The notes below the pieces were generated by a model. The model was not told the DNA's origin and made no database searches. It saw only the letters and a list, made by a program, of their open reading frames with translations. DNA of 64,000 nt from Branchiibius hedensis (GTDB lineage Bacteria; Actinomycetota; Actinomycetes; Actinomycetales; Dermatophilaceae), in NCBI RefSeq assembly GCF_900108585.1, contig NZ_UESZ01000001.1, positions 1,798,001 to 1,862,000 on the forward strand, written 5' to 3'. Within the stretch, counting starts at the first letter, position 1. Every line of letters begins with the position of its first letter. This document shows positions 40,822-49,413 of the stretch, one piece after another. Position numbers and translations under genes: made by a program.

Positions 40822-43748
40822 CCGTTCTCGTCCAGGTCCAGCAGTGTCGCAACCTTGAAGGGCACACCCTCGAAGTCGCGCACCCGCACCATCGGGCGAA
40901 GTTCACCGCCGCGACCCAGCCGCCGTTTCCAGAAGTCCGGGCACAGTCCGGTCCCCCACGCGGACGCCCAGACCGAGCTCGCCTTGGTTCCTGGCGGCAG
41001 CAGCCCGCGGTAGGCCCGTTGGGCCACATCGAACGCGGCCGTGTGGTTCATCAGGACCACGGGGGTCTGCCCGTGCCACACCAGCCGGCCGATGGAGGCA
41101 CCACGCGGCTCCCACGGGCGTTTCTCGTCCGATGACGCACGCCAGCCCAGTCGCTCATTGATGATGCTGGCCTTGCCACGCAGCGGGTGCCCGGAGGGCA
41201 TGTCCGCCATCGGTGGCTTGCCGTCCTGCCCCAGGATGTGACCGGTGCCCGATTCGAGCACACCACGCAGCGCCGTCAGCAGGTTCTCACCTGGTGTGAC
41301 GGTCGCTGCCTGACCGTAGTTGGCTCCGACAGCTTCCAGGATCCAGTGCTGCAGCTTGCCCAGGCGGTCCAGGAACGCTTCGTCGCAGCCAGCCCATTCG
41401 GCCAGCATTTCCAGCACGTCGCCGCCCAGCATCAGGTCCGCTGCGATGTCGGCGTGACGGGTGAGTGTTCCCTCGGTGCCGCCATTGCGGCGCAGGAACG
41501 ACGTCGCCGCGTCGCGGTGCATGTCGAACAGTTCGGCCCATTCCCGGTTGGCTTTCTTCCAGCCCTGTTCGGCAGCGGCCCGCTGCACCATCTGCACCGC
41601 CGCGGCCGTGATCTCGTTGGCGGTCAGCGTGGTTGTGTTGAGCTCGACTAACGCGTCGGTTGCATCTTCGGTGCCCAGGAAGCCGCGTGCACCGGTGTCG
41701 AACGCCACGCAGCGTTCCATTACCGAACTGGACGTCAGCGGGTTCTCGGCGGTCACCACGAGCACTGCCAACGGCACGTCGACGCGGCGACGCCCACCGT
41801 CAGCGGTGCGCCGCCGGGTGGAGGTGCCGTTAAACACCGAACGGATGATCGCCTCGATCGAGGACTCCTCGCGTTCGTTCTTGCGGGCGTCACTGCTGGG
41901 TGCCAGGTCGTCGGCCACCCAGATGGGCACGCGAGCCACCACGTCTTCCAGGCTGTACTTGGTGTCGGACGCACCGCCTGGCAGTGTGTCCTGGAATGCG
42001 CCAGGGTCGGACTGCCAGAACGCCATGATCGCTTTGGCTGACCACGACTTGCCTCCGCGCGGCGGTCCGTAGAAGAGGATGGTCGTCTTGGGCCGGATCG
42101 GCACGACCGGCCGCAAGGCGGCAGCGATGACGGTGGCGGCGACCGACTGGTTGCCCCATGCGCCGCCGGTGTATGTCTCGAACACGGTCTGGATGCTGGC
42201 CCGCAGGTATGCCCGGTATTGCTCGTCGGTATCGGCTTCAATCGGCGCCAGACCGAACTTGGAGGTTCCGGGGATCACCCGGTTGGTGCACCCGGGCACC
42301 GTGCCCGAACCGATCAGCCGACCCTCGATGCCCAGCACTGTTTCGCCGGCGACGAACACCGGCAGCCCGCTGACAGTCGGCACCCACCCCATCTGCATCC
42401 ACAGGTAGTTGGTGATCGTCTCCCCCGCCCGGTGCAGCTTCATCGCTTTCAGCCAGGCGCCTGGCAGGTTGCCCCAGTCCGGGCATTTGGACACCGTCGT
42501 CGGGATGACGGCTTTGCGCAGGTGCCAGCGGTTCGGGTTCTCGCTCAGCAGGTCGTCATTACCGTTGACGACGCCTTTGACGATGGAGCCGTCGTGCGAC
42601 TGCCAGGACGTTTCGATCTGCACCCGCACCGGTTCGTTCTCGTCGATCAGTGATGGGTCCAACTTCCCCTCGACCAGTTCCGAGCCCGGGGACCAGTCAC
42701 TCGACTTCGGGTTCGATTCACTCAGCAGACGCCCGGCCATGCCAGCCTTCGGCACCCACGAGCCGCGGCTGGTGTAGCCGTCGTCGCTGACGTGGTACTC
42801 CTCGAAGGTCGCGTCGTCGTCGTTCATCCGCACGTCGCCCGGGTGGAACTCGACCTCCGCCTCGGGCTTGTCGGGCAGGTCGTCCTTGGTGGTGTCCATC
42901 AGGTCGGCGAACGACTTACCCGCGCCGAAAAAGTCGTCCACCCCAGCCTTGGACACACCGTCCAGGCTCGGGTCAGCAAACGACACCACGGCGTGTCGAG
43001 ACTCCAGGAACGCGGCGAGTTTCGAGGCCGCATCCCACACCTGGCGGTTGGTGGCGGTGTCACCGTCGAACGCAACCGTCACCGGCAGGTTCTTCAACCG
43101 CAGCGCATGCCACTCGGGCATCCCTGACCAGTTATGCACTCCGATGATGCACACCACCAGCAGCCGCGCGTCCAGCGACTCCATGACGGATCGCAGGCGT
43201 ACCCGGGAGCCTTCACCGGTCTCGGACAGGTCCGAGATGGACACGCCCTGCTCAACCAGCCATGCGGTCAACGCCGACAACGCCTTGATCTGGCCCTCTG
43301 CGATCAGGACCGCGTCCGGCGCCGCGAAAAACGTCGACGGCGTCGACGGGTGGACGCCCAGCACGCTGTTCGCGCCGGCGACCATCATGTACTTGCCCGC
43401 GGTCGGGTTCGCTGGACGCCACTGGCCGAACCCGGCCTGCGGCTCCACCTGCGCGCCCTGGGTCATCTGCGTCGCCGCCGCCGCCACGCGGTCCAGCGGG
43501 TACCACGGCATCGCCAACGCGGGAAGGTCCGAGCGCAGCGACTTGAAGCCTTTCGAGCGACGGTCGGTACCGGCCCCCAGCACCTGCGCAGCCGTCGCCA
43601 GGTTGGTCTCGTCCACCGAGAACATGCCGGAGGCGTACGCCACCAAAGGGGCAACCGCCGACGCTGACAACTTCATCGCGTCCAACCCTGTGATGCCAGG
43701 GCCGAACGCTGCCGCCGGGAACAACACACCAGAAACCGAATCGCTCAC
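40818..43748 (-). CDS. TOPRIM-SF3 primase-helicase, candidate replication initiator
   Basis: 976 aa, GTG start 6 nt after a Signal I element. TOPRIM-like region at ~145-270: IAEGQIKALSALT with the Glu, VVCIIGVHNW, and VAFDGDTATN with D-x-D. Helicase core: Walker A YGPPRGGKSW near 560 and Walker B-like PIWVADDLAP, followed by TAENPLTSSS (sensor-like). This pairing is known from plasmid and phage primase-helicases that open and prime origins. The best candidate for the plasmid Rep; a likely origin lies ~1 kb away at 44.8-45.6 kb. Confidence 0.83.
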   Translation of the reverse strand: MSDSVSGVLFPAAAFGPGITGLDAMKLSASAVAPLVAYASGMFSVDETNLATAAQVLGAGTDRRSKGFKSLRSDLPALAMPWYPLDRVAAAATQMTQGAQVEPQAGFGQWRPANPTAGKYMMVAGANSVLGVHPSTPSTFFAAPDAVLIAEGQIKALSALTAWLVEQGVSISDLSETGEGSRVRLRSVMESLDARLLVVCIIGVHNWSGMPEWHALRLKNLPVTVAFDGDTATNRQVWDAASKLAAFLESRHAVVSFADPSLDGVSKAGVDDFFGAGKSFADLMDTTKDDLPDKPEAEVEFHPGDVRMNDDDATFEEYHVSDDGYTSRGSWVPKAGMAGRLLSESNPKSSDWSPGSELVEGKLDPSLIDENEPVRVQIETSWQSHDGSIVKGVVNGNDDLLSENPNRWHLRKAVIPTTVSKCPDWGNLPGAWLKAMKLHRAGETITNYLWMQMGWVPTVSGLPVFVAGETVLGIEGRLIGSGTVPGCTNRVIPGTSKFGLAPIEADTDEQYRAYLRASIQTVFETYTGGAWGNQSVAATVIAAALRPVVPIRPKTTILFYGPPRGGKSWSAKAIMAFWQSDPGAFQDTLPGGASDTKYSLEDVVARVPIWVADDLAPSSDARKNEREESSIEAIIRSVFNGTSTRRRTADGGRRRVDVPLAVLVVTAENPLTSSSVMERCVAFDTGARGFLGTEDATDALVELNTTTLTANEITAAAVQMVQRAAAEQGWKKANREWAELFDMHRDAATSFLRRNGGTEGTLTRHADIAADLMLGGDVLEMLAEWAGCDEAFLDRLGKLQHWILEAVGANYGQAATVTPGENLLTALRGVLESGTGHILGQDGKPPMADMPSGHPLRGKASIINERLGWRASSDEKRPWEPRGASIGRLVWHGQTPVVLMNHTAAFDVAQRAYRGLLPPGTKASSVWASAWGTGLCPDFWKRRLGRGGELRPMVRVRDFEGVPFKVATLLDLDENG

Positions 43749-43754
43749 CGACCT

Positions 43755-43765
43755 ACGGTGCGACG
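43755..43765 (-). promoter_or_regulatory. Signal I element
   Basis: Minus-strand 11-mer, 6 nt before GTG 43748; decides that start. CTGGTGACG occurs 22 nt upstream, as in the 6515 and 50926 copies. Confidence 0.65.
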
Positions 43766-43900
43766 GCCGCGGTCGCTAGCGCGGCCGGCCGTCACCAGGC
43801 TTGGTTCTTCCGGAAAGGTCGGGCTGCTACGACGGCAGCACCGTAGCCGGCGTGGGTGACGCCGGACTTCGTTTCCGGTCCTTGGCTGATGCCTGGAGAT

Positions 43901-44695
43901 TCAGAAGTCGTCGGCGGGCAGCGGTTCGATGGCGTTCTGCTCGTTGCGCGCGGCAATGAGCCGCCATTGGTCTTCGCCCGGATCTTCGCCGGCGGCGAGT
44001 CGTCCGGCGAGATGGGACCAGCGAGCGAGCACCTCGAACAGGTAGCCGTCGTCGAAGCTGTCCAGGTAGGAACGTCGTCGGGCGGCGGCCCACCTCAGGG
44101 CGGGCAGCCCGGCCTCGACCAGAAGCGCCCCAGAACCCTCCGGCGGCACTTCGGGGTGGATGACTGCAGCCCCGACAGCATCCTGCTGATCATCGTCACC
44201 GGCGTCGTAGGACCCGAGCGGCACCAATGCAGCCCGTAGCGCTTCGGCCGCCTCCGTGTGGCTCAGGGCGCCGCAGGCGAGTGCATAGCACGAGGCTGGC
44301 ATGAGGTCTTGGGCGAAGGCGATGAGACCGGGGTCGATCTCGGGGTAGGCCATGACTTGGCCGGAGACGTCCAGAGCGTTCAGGTAGGTGCCGAACGGGG
44401 CACCGTCGTCGGTGACGGCGCCATCGAAACCTGGTGCCTTGTCGCCGATGGCGTGGTCGCCGAAACGTGCACTGATGCTGCGCCACGGGTCTTCGCTCGG
44501 CAGAGTGTGGATCAGGTCGCTGATCGCTCCCCCGAGGAAGAAGGAACCCCACTGGGGTTGGACGCTGATCTGCGCAGACATCTGCGCGTCCATGCGCTCT
44601 CGGTAACCAGGTGGGATGAGCGGATCGCTCATCGTCAGGATCCAGCGCACGGCGACATCGACCGGTGCGTCGAAACCGGGCTCGCCTGCCACCAT
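43901..44695 (-). CDS. Hypothetical protein
   Basis: 264 aa from ATG 44695; the frame stays open to 44803 and ATG 44632 is another option. Acidic, mostly helical C-terminal half (ALVPLGSYDAGDDDQQDAVG; LRWAAARRRSYLDSFDDGYL; WSHLAGRLAAGEDPGEDQW). N-terminal VAVRWILTMSDPLIPPGYRER. No recognised domain. Located between the Rep candidate and the origin candidate, so a replication or copy-control role is possible but unsupported. Confidence 0.5.
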   Translation of the reverse strand: MVAGEPGFDAPVDVAVRWILTMSDPLIPPGYRERMDAQMSAQISVQPQWGSFFLGGAISDLIHTLPSEDPWRSISARFGDHAIGDKAPGFDGAVTDDGAPFGTYLNALDVSGQVMAYPEIDPGLIAFAQDLMPASCYALACGALSHTEAAEALRAALVPLGSYDAGDDDQQDAVGAAVIHPEVPPEGSGALLVEAGLPALRWAAARRRSYLDSFDDGYLFEVLARWSHLAGRLAAGEDPGEDQWRLIAARNEQNAIEPLPADDF

Positions 44696-44800
44696 CGTAG
44701 TTTCGCTCGTTCCTTGGGCCAGTTCGTTCGGGACGTGGCTTAGCCTGCCACCTTCGCCGACTGGGGGAAGCCCGCGGGACTGATTCTTGCAGCAAAACGT

Positions 44801-44852
44801 CAAAGGGTCATACCCCTCACGCGTACGCGCGCGCGAGGGGTATGACCCTTTG
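44801..44852. repeat. 18-bp perfect palindrome arms with CG-alternating loop
   Basis: CAAAGGGTCATACCCCTC (44801-44818) and its exact complement (44835-44852) around a 16-nt loop of alternating CG/TA. Related imperfect palindromes follow at ~44903-44971, 45034-45082 and 45513-45561. Confidence 0.8.
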
Positions 44853-45033
44853 GCCTGGTTCCGGGCGGGCGATGCACCCTAAGTAGTTGAAAGTTCAATC
44901 GAAGGGGCCATACCCGTCGGGCGCGTGCGCACGCGCGCGTACGTGTACGCGCGCGCGAGGGGTATGACCCTACGCATCTTTCGGTGAAAACGTCGCTGTC
45001 GGCCGATCACGAGACCCTGACCTGGACCGAATC

Positions 45034-45561
45034 GAAGGGGGATACCCCTCGCGCGCACGCGCGCGTAGGGGTCTGACCCTACCCACCGAGTCTCCAAAAC
45101 CGCAACCCGGACCTGCAAAAACCGCGGCATTCCGGGAAACTTGGCCGTTTCTGGCTGCAACTGGCTGCAACTGGCCACACCATGTGGCCAGTTTTCGCCG
45201 GAACCGCGAAACACAAAACCGCAGGTCAGAGCCCTCTACTACTACTACTTACTACTACTTTTTACTGATCTGACCACTTGACCACACCGTATATACCCCC
45301 TTATGAGGATTCGCATACATTACTTTCGAGGGAGATATATATATATCCAAATCCCCTATAAGGGTTGTTGCGGGCGTGGCCATGTGGCCAGATTGCCGTT
45401 TTTCGACCCCCAAACACCCCCTGACCTGCGCAAACGTCGCTGAATCGTCTGACCACACCCGTGGTCAAGTGGTGGCGGATGCAGCCAGAGCACCGTTTTC
45501 GCACCACACCGCGTAGGGTCAGACCCCTACGCGCGCGTACGCGCGAGGGGTATCCCCCTCC
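45034..45561. repeat. 49-nt inverted repeat pair enclosing the AT-rich zone
   Basis: 45034-45082 and 45513-45561 are near-perfect reverse complements of each other (only a few mismatches), and each arm is itself a palindrome built on AGGGTC-type words. Confidence 0.8.
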
Positions 45562-45952
45562 GATTTTCCACGATCCGGAAGTATTGATCGCCACGCAACT
45601 TCCGCGGCCGCCTGTTCCGCCGACTCAACCATCGATCGGGCAGAAGATCCCGGCGGATGCGACGCGGATCCGAAACCGCCGCCAACCAACCCTGGTGACG
45701 AACCGGCGCCGACGACGAGCCCCGGAAGCCTCCAACGCAGCCTGCCTCCAACGCACCAGCAAGCCTCGAACCCTCACCACCGTGGCCGGCGACCGCCGAC
45801 TCGGGGACGCCGACAACCCAGGAGGTACTCAAGAAACCGCAGGTCACAGCCTTCGGGCACCCTGGCAGGCGGTCGATCTTGGAATAAGTGTGTGGACACA
45901 CCATGCGCCCGCGACCACCCGAGGGCCGACCCAACACGGAGACCACCGCGCC

Positions 45953-46954
45953 ATGACGACCGACACCAGCCCCGCCGACAACCTCGACGACCTGTTCGTG
46001 AACACCGACCCTCGGGTCAGGATCAAGGGTCGCTTGGCCCCGGTGTTGATCTTCGCCAGCGCCGACGGCGGTACCGGAGTCACCAGCTTCGCCACGAGCG
46101 CGGCCGAACTGGCCAGCAATGCCGGCAAGGTGTCCCGCACAGTGCTCGCCGATGCTGACCTGGTCGGTTCCGGCGTCCGCCAACTGCTGCGTGGATCGGG
46201 AGTGTTGCCGACGCTGTTGACCGCCCAACGCACCGGCGACGTGCGCACTGCGCTGGTCTCCCCCGGCACGATGAACACCGATTCGGTCAAGACCCCGGAC
46301 ATCAGCTTCCACACGATCCTGACTCCGAGCGGCTTGGCCGAGCGGGCCGCCGTTGAGCACTCCACTGCGCTGGCCTCCATCGAGGCAGCGGCGACCGTGG
46401 CCGACCTGGTGATCGTCGACGGCGGCCGGCTGACGCCGTACGTCGACGGCTCGGTCACCCAGGACGTCATCGAGCCGCTGCTGCGCTCCGGGGCGTGGCT
46501 GGTGCTACTGACAACCCCGACCCAGCCGGGTCTGGTGGGTGCCGTCGATGTGTTGCGGGCGCTGACTGCCCGTACCGGCGTCCGACTGGAGCGGCTCATG
46601 TTCGCGGTCAACCACGTCCCGCGCCGAACAAGTGACGACCTGGCCCGCCAGATCGAGGCGATGACCCGGACGCTGGCCAAGCTCGCGGTGTCGCTCGGTT
46701 CCGTCCCTGACGATGAGCAGCAGATCCGCTCCAAGCTGCGCGTCGGGATCCTGCCGACCAAGTCGACCGCGCTTGCCCCGGTCTTGGCCTCGGCATTGCT
46801 TCGCGTCACCGGACGTCCGGAGTTCGAGCCGATCGCGGAGGTCAAACAAGCCCGTGCCACCGAACTGGTCGCCGGTGGGCTGGACGAGTTCGACCCGGCG
46901 GCGCCACTGCAACCGGGCGCCCGTAAGCGGCTCGTGGGGTGGCCGCGGCGATGA
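45953..46954 (+). CDS. ParA/CpaE-like P-loop protein with degenerate Walker A
   Basis: 333 aa from ATG 45953 with GGAG upstream. The deviant Walker A is SADGGTGVTS (normally KGGxGKT): both signature lysines are missing. Later blocks fit the MinD/ParA fold: VLADADLVGSG (switch I-like), DLVIVDGGRL (Walker B), WLVLLTTPTQPG and FAVNHVPRR. CpaE and similar pseudo-ATPases share such loss. It may position the plasmid or the mating apparatus without normal ATP hydrolysis. First gene of a five-gene coupled operon next to the origin candidate. Confidence 0.78.
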   Translation: MTTDTSPADNLDDLFVNTDPRVRIKGRLAPVLIFASADGGTGVTSFATSAAELASNAGKVSRTVLADADLVGSGVRQLLRGSGVLPTLLTAQRTGDVRTALVSPGTMNTDSVKTPDISFHTILTPSGLAERAAVEHSTALASIEAAATVADLVIVDGGRLTPYVDGSVTQDVIEPLLRSGAWLVLLTTPTQPGLVGAVDVLRALTARTGVRLERLMFAVNHVPRRTSDDLARQIEAMTRTLAKLAVSLGSVPDDEQQIRSKLRVGILPTKSTALAPVLASALLRVTGRPEFEPIAEVKQARATELVAGGLDEFDPAAPLQPGARKRLVGWPRR

Positions 46955-47238
46955 CCACACCCATCCAGATGCGTTTCGTAGTCGGCGTCGCGGCGTTCGC
47001 CGTCGCGGGCGCAGTCGGGTCTTTCGTCCCGCACGGCTGGGGCTTGGCAGCCTGGCTGGCCGCCGCCCTGGCGGCTGTGATCGGCGCGTGGGCGCTGCGC
47101 CCGCCGACCAGCCCACAGCGGACGCTATGGGGCGCGTTGCTGGTCCTGGGCCTCTGTGCGCCCTTGGTTGCCGTTCCGGTGGCTCTGCTGGCGCTCCCAG
47201 CATCGTCCACAGGTCTTCTGGGGAGGTTCCCACGGTGA
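46951..47238 (+). CDS. Small integral membrane protein
   Basis: 95 aa starting in an ATGA overlap with the ParA-like gene and ending in a GTGA overlap with the next. Three hydrophobic segments at about 10-28, 33-50 and 62-85. Could be the membrane anchor for the ParA/CpaE-like protein. No family recognised. Confidence 0.65.
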   Translation: MTTPIQMRFVVGVAAFAVAGAVGSFVPHGWGLAAWLAAALAAVIGAWALRPPTSPQRTLWGALLVLGLCAPLVAVPVALLALPASSTGLLGRFPR

Positions 47239-48098
47239 GCAGGACCCAGGAACTGGCCGACTTGATCTCGGCCCAGGTGATCGGGCTGGAAGCCGCGCGA
47301 CTGCTGGCTGAAGGCGCTGCGCCGGTAGGTCAGTACGCGGTCCTTCCGGTGTGGTGGTGGGGGTTCGCCCTCGTAGGCCGCCGGGCTGATTCCTCCGGTG
47401 GTCGGCGGACGATGCCGCACCGCCTGAATGGACCGGCGCTGGTAGGGGTCGATGACCTGCCGGTAACTAAGTCCACCGACGCGTTCGGCCAGCACCGCGA
47501 GTTCACCTTCGAGGCCGGTGGGGTCCACCCCCTTTCTGCGACCGAGGCGTTGCGATTCGGCGACGACGTGCGATCGGCCGCCGTTCACACGGCCCACCAG
47601 CACCTGCCGGGGTTGGTCGAGGCTGGTCGTGTCGCCAACTGGGAGATGCTCCTGCTGGCAGAGAAGATCACCCGGGCAGCGATCGTGACCCGGCTCAAAT
47701 CCCTGGTGGGTGCGCTGGTGTCGATCGGTCAAGGTTCGCAGTTCGCTGACGGTGCCGGGTTCGACGACGAAACGATCACGCAGATCGCGGCCACCATGAC
47801 GTTCGGCGATCCGGGTGGATCGTTCGGGCAGGTCGGGCGGTTTGTCGCCAAGGCCGTCGATGCCGACTTCGTCGCGGTCGAGCCGGCGCGGTGGTTGTCG
47901 ATGGAGATCACCAGTCTGGTCAGCCGGGAACTGGCCCGCCGGTTCGGCGACCCCCGCAGCGGGCAGATGATCCGAAGCGCTATCGCCGCCGGCGCCGATA
48001 CTTCTGCTTGGTCGGCGGGCACGGTGCAACGGGCTACCAACCTCAACCTGTCACCGGTGATGAAGAACCGTGCCCTGATCGAGGGGGCGGGCCGGTGA
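47235..48098 (+). CDS. Hypothetical protein
   Basis: 287 aa, GTG start in a GTGA overlap. N-terminal part ELADLISAQVIGLEAARLL and VLPVWWWGFALVGRR, then a long helical region (LEAGRV-type helices: WEMLLLAEKITRAAIVTRLK, ARWLSMEITSLVSRELARRF). Soluble or peripherally membrane-bound. No known domain. Sits within the coupled par/sigma-like operon. Confidence 0.6.
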   Translation: MSRTQELADLISAQVIGLEAARLLAEGAAPVGQYAVLPVWWWGFALVGRRADSSGGRRTMPHRLNGPALVGVDDLPVTKSTDAFGQHREFTFEAGGVHPLSATEALRFGDDVRSAAVHTAHQHLPGLVEAGRVANWEMLLLAEKITRAAIVTRLKSLVGALVSIGQGSQFADGAGFDDETITQIAATMTFGDPGGSFGQVGRFVAKAVDADFVAVEPARWLSMEITSLVSRELARRFGDPRSGQMIRSAIAAGADTSAWSAGTVQRATNLNLSPVMKNRALIEGAGR

Positions 48099-48544
48099 GT
48101 GCACCCGTGCAGCGTCCGATCAACTCCACCGCGGAGATGACTGCCAAAGCCACCAAAGCACGCGCCTTGCGGGCCCGGTGGCTGCTGGCACTCTCCCGCG
48201 GCGAAGCGAGCGTTCCCGAGCTCATCGCTGCCGCGTGCCAACCGGGTGGCCGGCCGCTGTTGGCAGTGCGTATCGACGCCCTGCTCGGTGCCACACGCAC
48301 GCAAGGCACGCTCAACCGGGACATGGCGTTGGCTAGGCAGCGATTGTCGGTGCCCACTGGGATGCTTGACCGTGAGGTGACGGTTGGATGGGTGATGCGC
48401 AACAAGGGCACTCCCGTGCGCCGGTTGGGGGCTGTGCTGGAGGTCAGCGAGATGGGTGACCTACGCTCCCGGCAGCGCGCTTTCCCGGCGTTCCCGTTTC
48501 ACACCGACGCAGTCCTGCGCGAAGTGTGGAGGGCCGCGCAATGA
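48095..48544 (+). CDS. mIHF-like nucleoid protein candidate
   Basis: 149 aa, GTG start in a GTGA overlap. The pattern KARALRARWLLALSRGEASV-PELIAAA, then LAVRIDALLGATRTQGTLNRDMALARQRLSV and VTVGWVMRNKGTPVRRLGAV follows the layout of actinobacterial integration host factor (helical N-terminus, helix-two-turn-helix, RxxGLG-like end), though the GvG-hairpin is only partly matched (TQG). mIHF bends DNA and serves replication and recombination. The assignment rests on pattern resemblance only. Confidence 0.42.
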   Translation: MSAPVQRPINSTAEMTAKATKARALRARWLLALSRGEASVPELIAAACQPGGRPLLAVRIDALLGATRTQGTLNRDMALARQRLSVPTGMLDREVTVGWVMRNKGTPVRRLGAVLEVSEMGDLRSRQRAFPAFPFHTDAVLREVWRAAQ

Positions 48545-49362
48545 GGTCCCAGATCAATCCTGCCGACCCGGTAGCCGTGTTCGCCGCGCTCCCGCATGAA
48601 CAGCGCGTCGCTCAGATCGACGCGTTCCTGGCCGTCAACCGCCCGTACATGCTGCGGTTGGCGATGCGCATGTGCCCGCCGGACATGAACGTCGGCGACG
48701 AACCGCTGCAGGCGGTGATGTCCGAAGCGCACGGATTACTCACGATGCCGGATCTGTACTTGACCGAGGTGCGTTCGCCCGGAGCAGTGCTGGTGGACCG
48801 GGCAGTCAAGAACCTCCAGCGGGAAATCCGGAGCATGCAGCCTGCCGGCACCCGCGCCGATGAGCGCAAGCGTGGTGACCTGGAAAAGTTGCGTCGCGCG
48901 ATGCAGATGACGCTGGGCGTCGACCCGACCCCGCAGCAGCTTGCTGCCGAGCACAACGCCCGGATGATCGCCAAGCGTAAAGACCCCGCAAAGTCCGGCC
49001 TGATCCTCACCCCGCAGGACGTGGAACGGCTCAGTTCACCTGTGCCGTCATCGGTTTCGCTGAATGCCGATCCGGAACTGACCCAGGTGGCCGACGAACA
49101 GGACGTCGCGGATCTGGCCGCATTGTCCGGGGTCGTCGATGCGGTCGTCACCGAATGCGACCGGGTGTCCCGGATGCTCGGGCAGGTCGCCCGGGCGTTG
49201 CTGTCGCCGACGCTGGAAGGCTTGGACTCACCCACGCTCGACACGATTGCGGCCCAACTGGAAGTGTCGACCGCCCAGGTTCGTCGCCAACGAGTGCTGA
49301 TCCAAGGCATCGTGGTGAAACACCTGGACCGGCAGGCCGAGCAAGCGTCAGTGAAACGCTGA
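48541..49362 (+). CDS. Divergent sigma-70-family-like protein
   Basis: 273 aa, ATGA overlap with the previous gene. Segment order resembles a primary-type sigma: region 2-like helices (LAVNRPYMLRLAMRMC; AVKNLQREIRSMQP), region 3-like LRRAMQMTLGVDPTPQQLAAEHN, an inter-domain linker of the VSLNADPEL type, and a region 4-like helix-turn-helix (LDSPTLDTIAAQLEVSTAQV, then RRQRVLIQGIVVKHL). The acidic core-binding motif is not clear. If real it would direct RNA polymerase to plasmid promoters; Signal I or II are candidate targets. Followed by a bidirectional terminator hairpin. Confidence 0.58.
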   Translation: MRSQINPADPVAVFAALPHEQRVAQIDAFLAVNRPYMLRLAMRMCPPDMNVGDEPLQAVMSEAHGLLTMPDLYLTEVRSPGAVLVDRAVKNLQREIRSMQPAGTRADERKRGDLEKLRRAMQMTLGVDPTPQQLAAEHNARMIAKRKDPAKSGLILTPQDVERLSSPVPSSVSLNADPELTQVADEQDVADLAALSGVVDAVVTECDRVSRMLGQVARALLSPTLEGLDSPTLDTIAAQLEVSTAQVRRQRVLIQGIVVKHLDRQAEQASVKR

Positions 49363-49363
49363 C

Positions 49364-49401
49364 CGGACCGTAACCCGTTGTGTTCAGCGAGTTACGGTCC
49401 G
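49364..49401. terminator. Bidirectional terminator hairpin
   Basis: CGGACCGTAAC and GTTACGGTCCG form a perfect 11-bp stem between the convergent sigma-like (+) and nuclease (-) genes. Confidence 0.75.
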
Positions 49402-49413
49402 AGACGACTCACC

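Larger units (their letters stand above)
44801..45561. other. Candidate plasmid replication origin
   Basis: An ~1.1 kb gene-free gap between the replication genes and the ParA-like gene. It contains four palindromes with alternating purine-pyrimidine (CG/TG) loops, a 49-nt inverted pair (45034-45082 and 45513-45561) enclosing the most AT-rich DNA of the window (45241-45400, with TACTACTACT and ATATATATAT runs), and nested smaller inverted repeats (CTGGCCACA/TGTGGCCAG at 45171-45191; GACCACTTGACCAC-type at ~45272 and ~45462). An AT-rich unwinding zone flanked by repeats beside rep and par genes is the usual plasmid origin plan. Confidence 0.6.

Noticed and set aside
45677-45695. Boundary-like GCCGCCAACCAA upstream of the ParA-like gene
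   Set aside because: Matches 12 nt but is 260 nt from the start codon and not followed by a tagged gene; probably coincidental.
45461-45952. 164-codon upstream extension of the ParA-like gene
   Set aside because: The extension crosses the origin-type palindromes and is Arg/Pro-rich shadow translation; ATG 45953 has a GGAG site.
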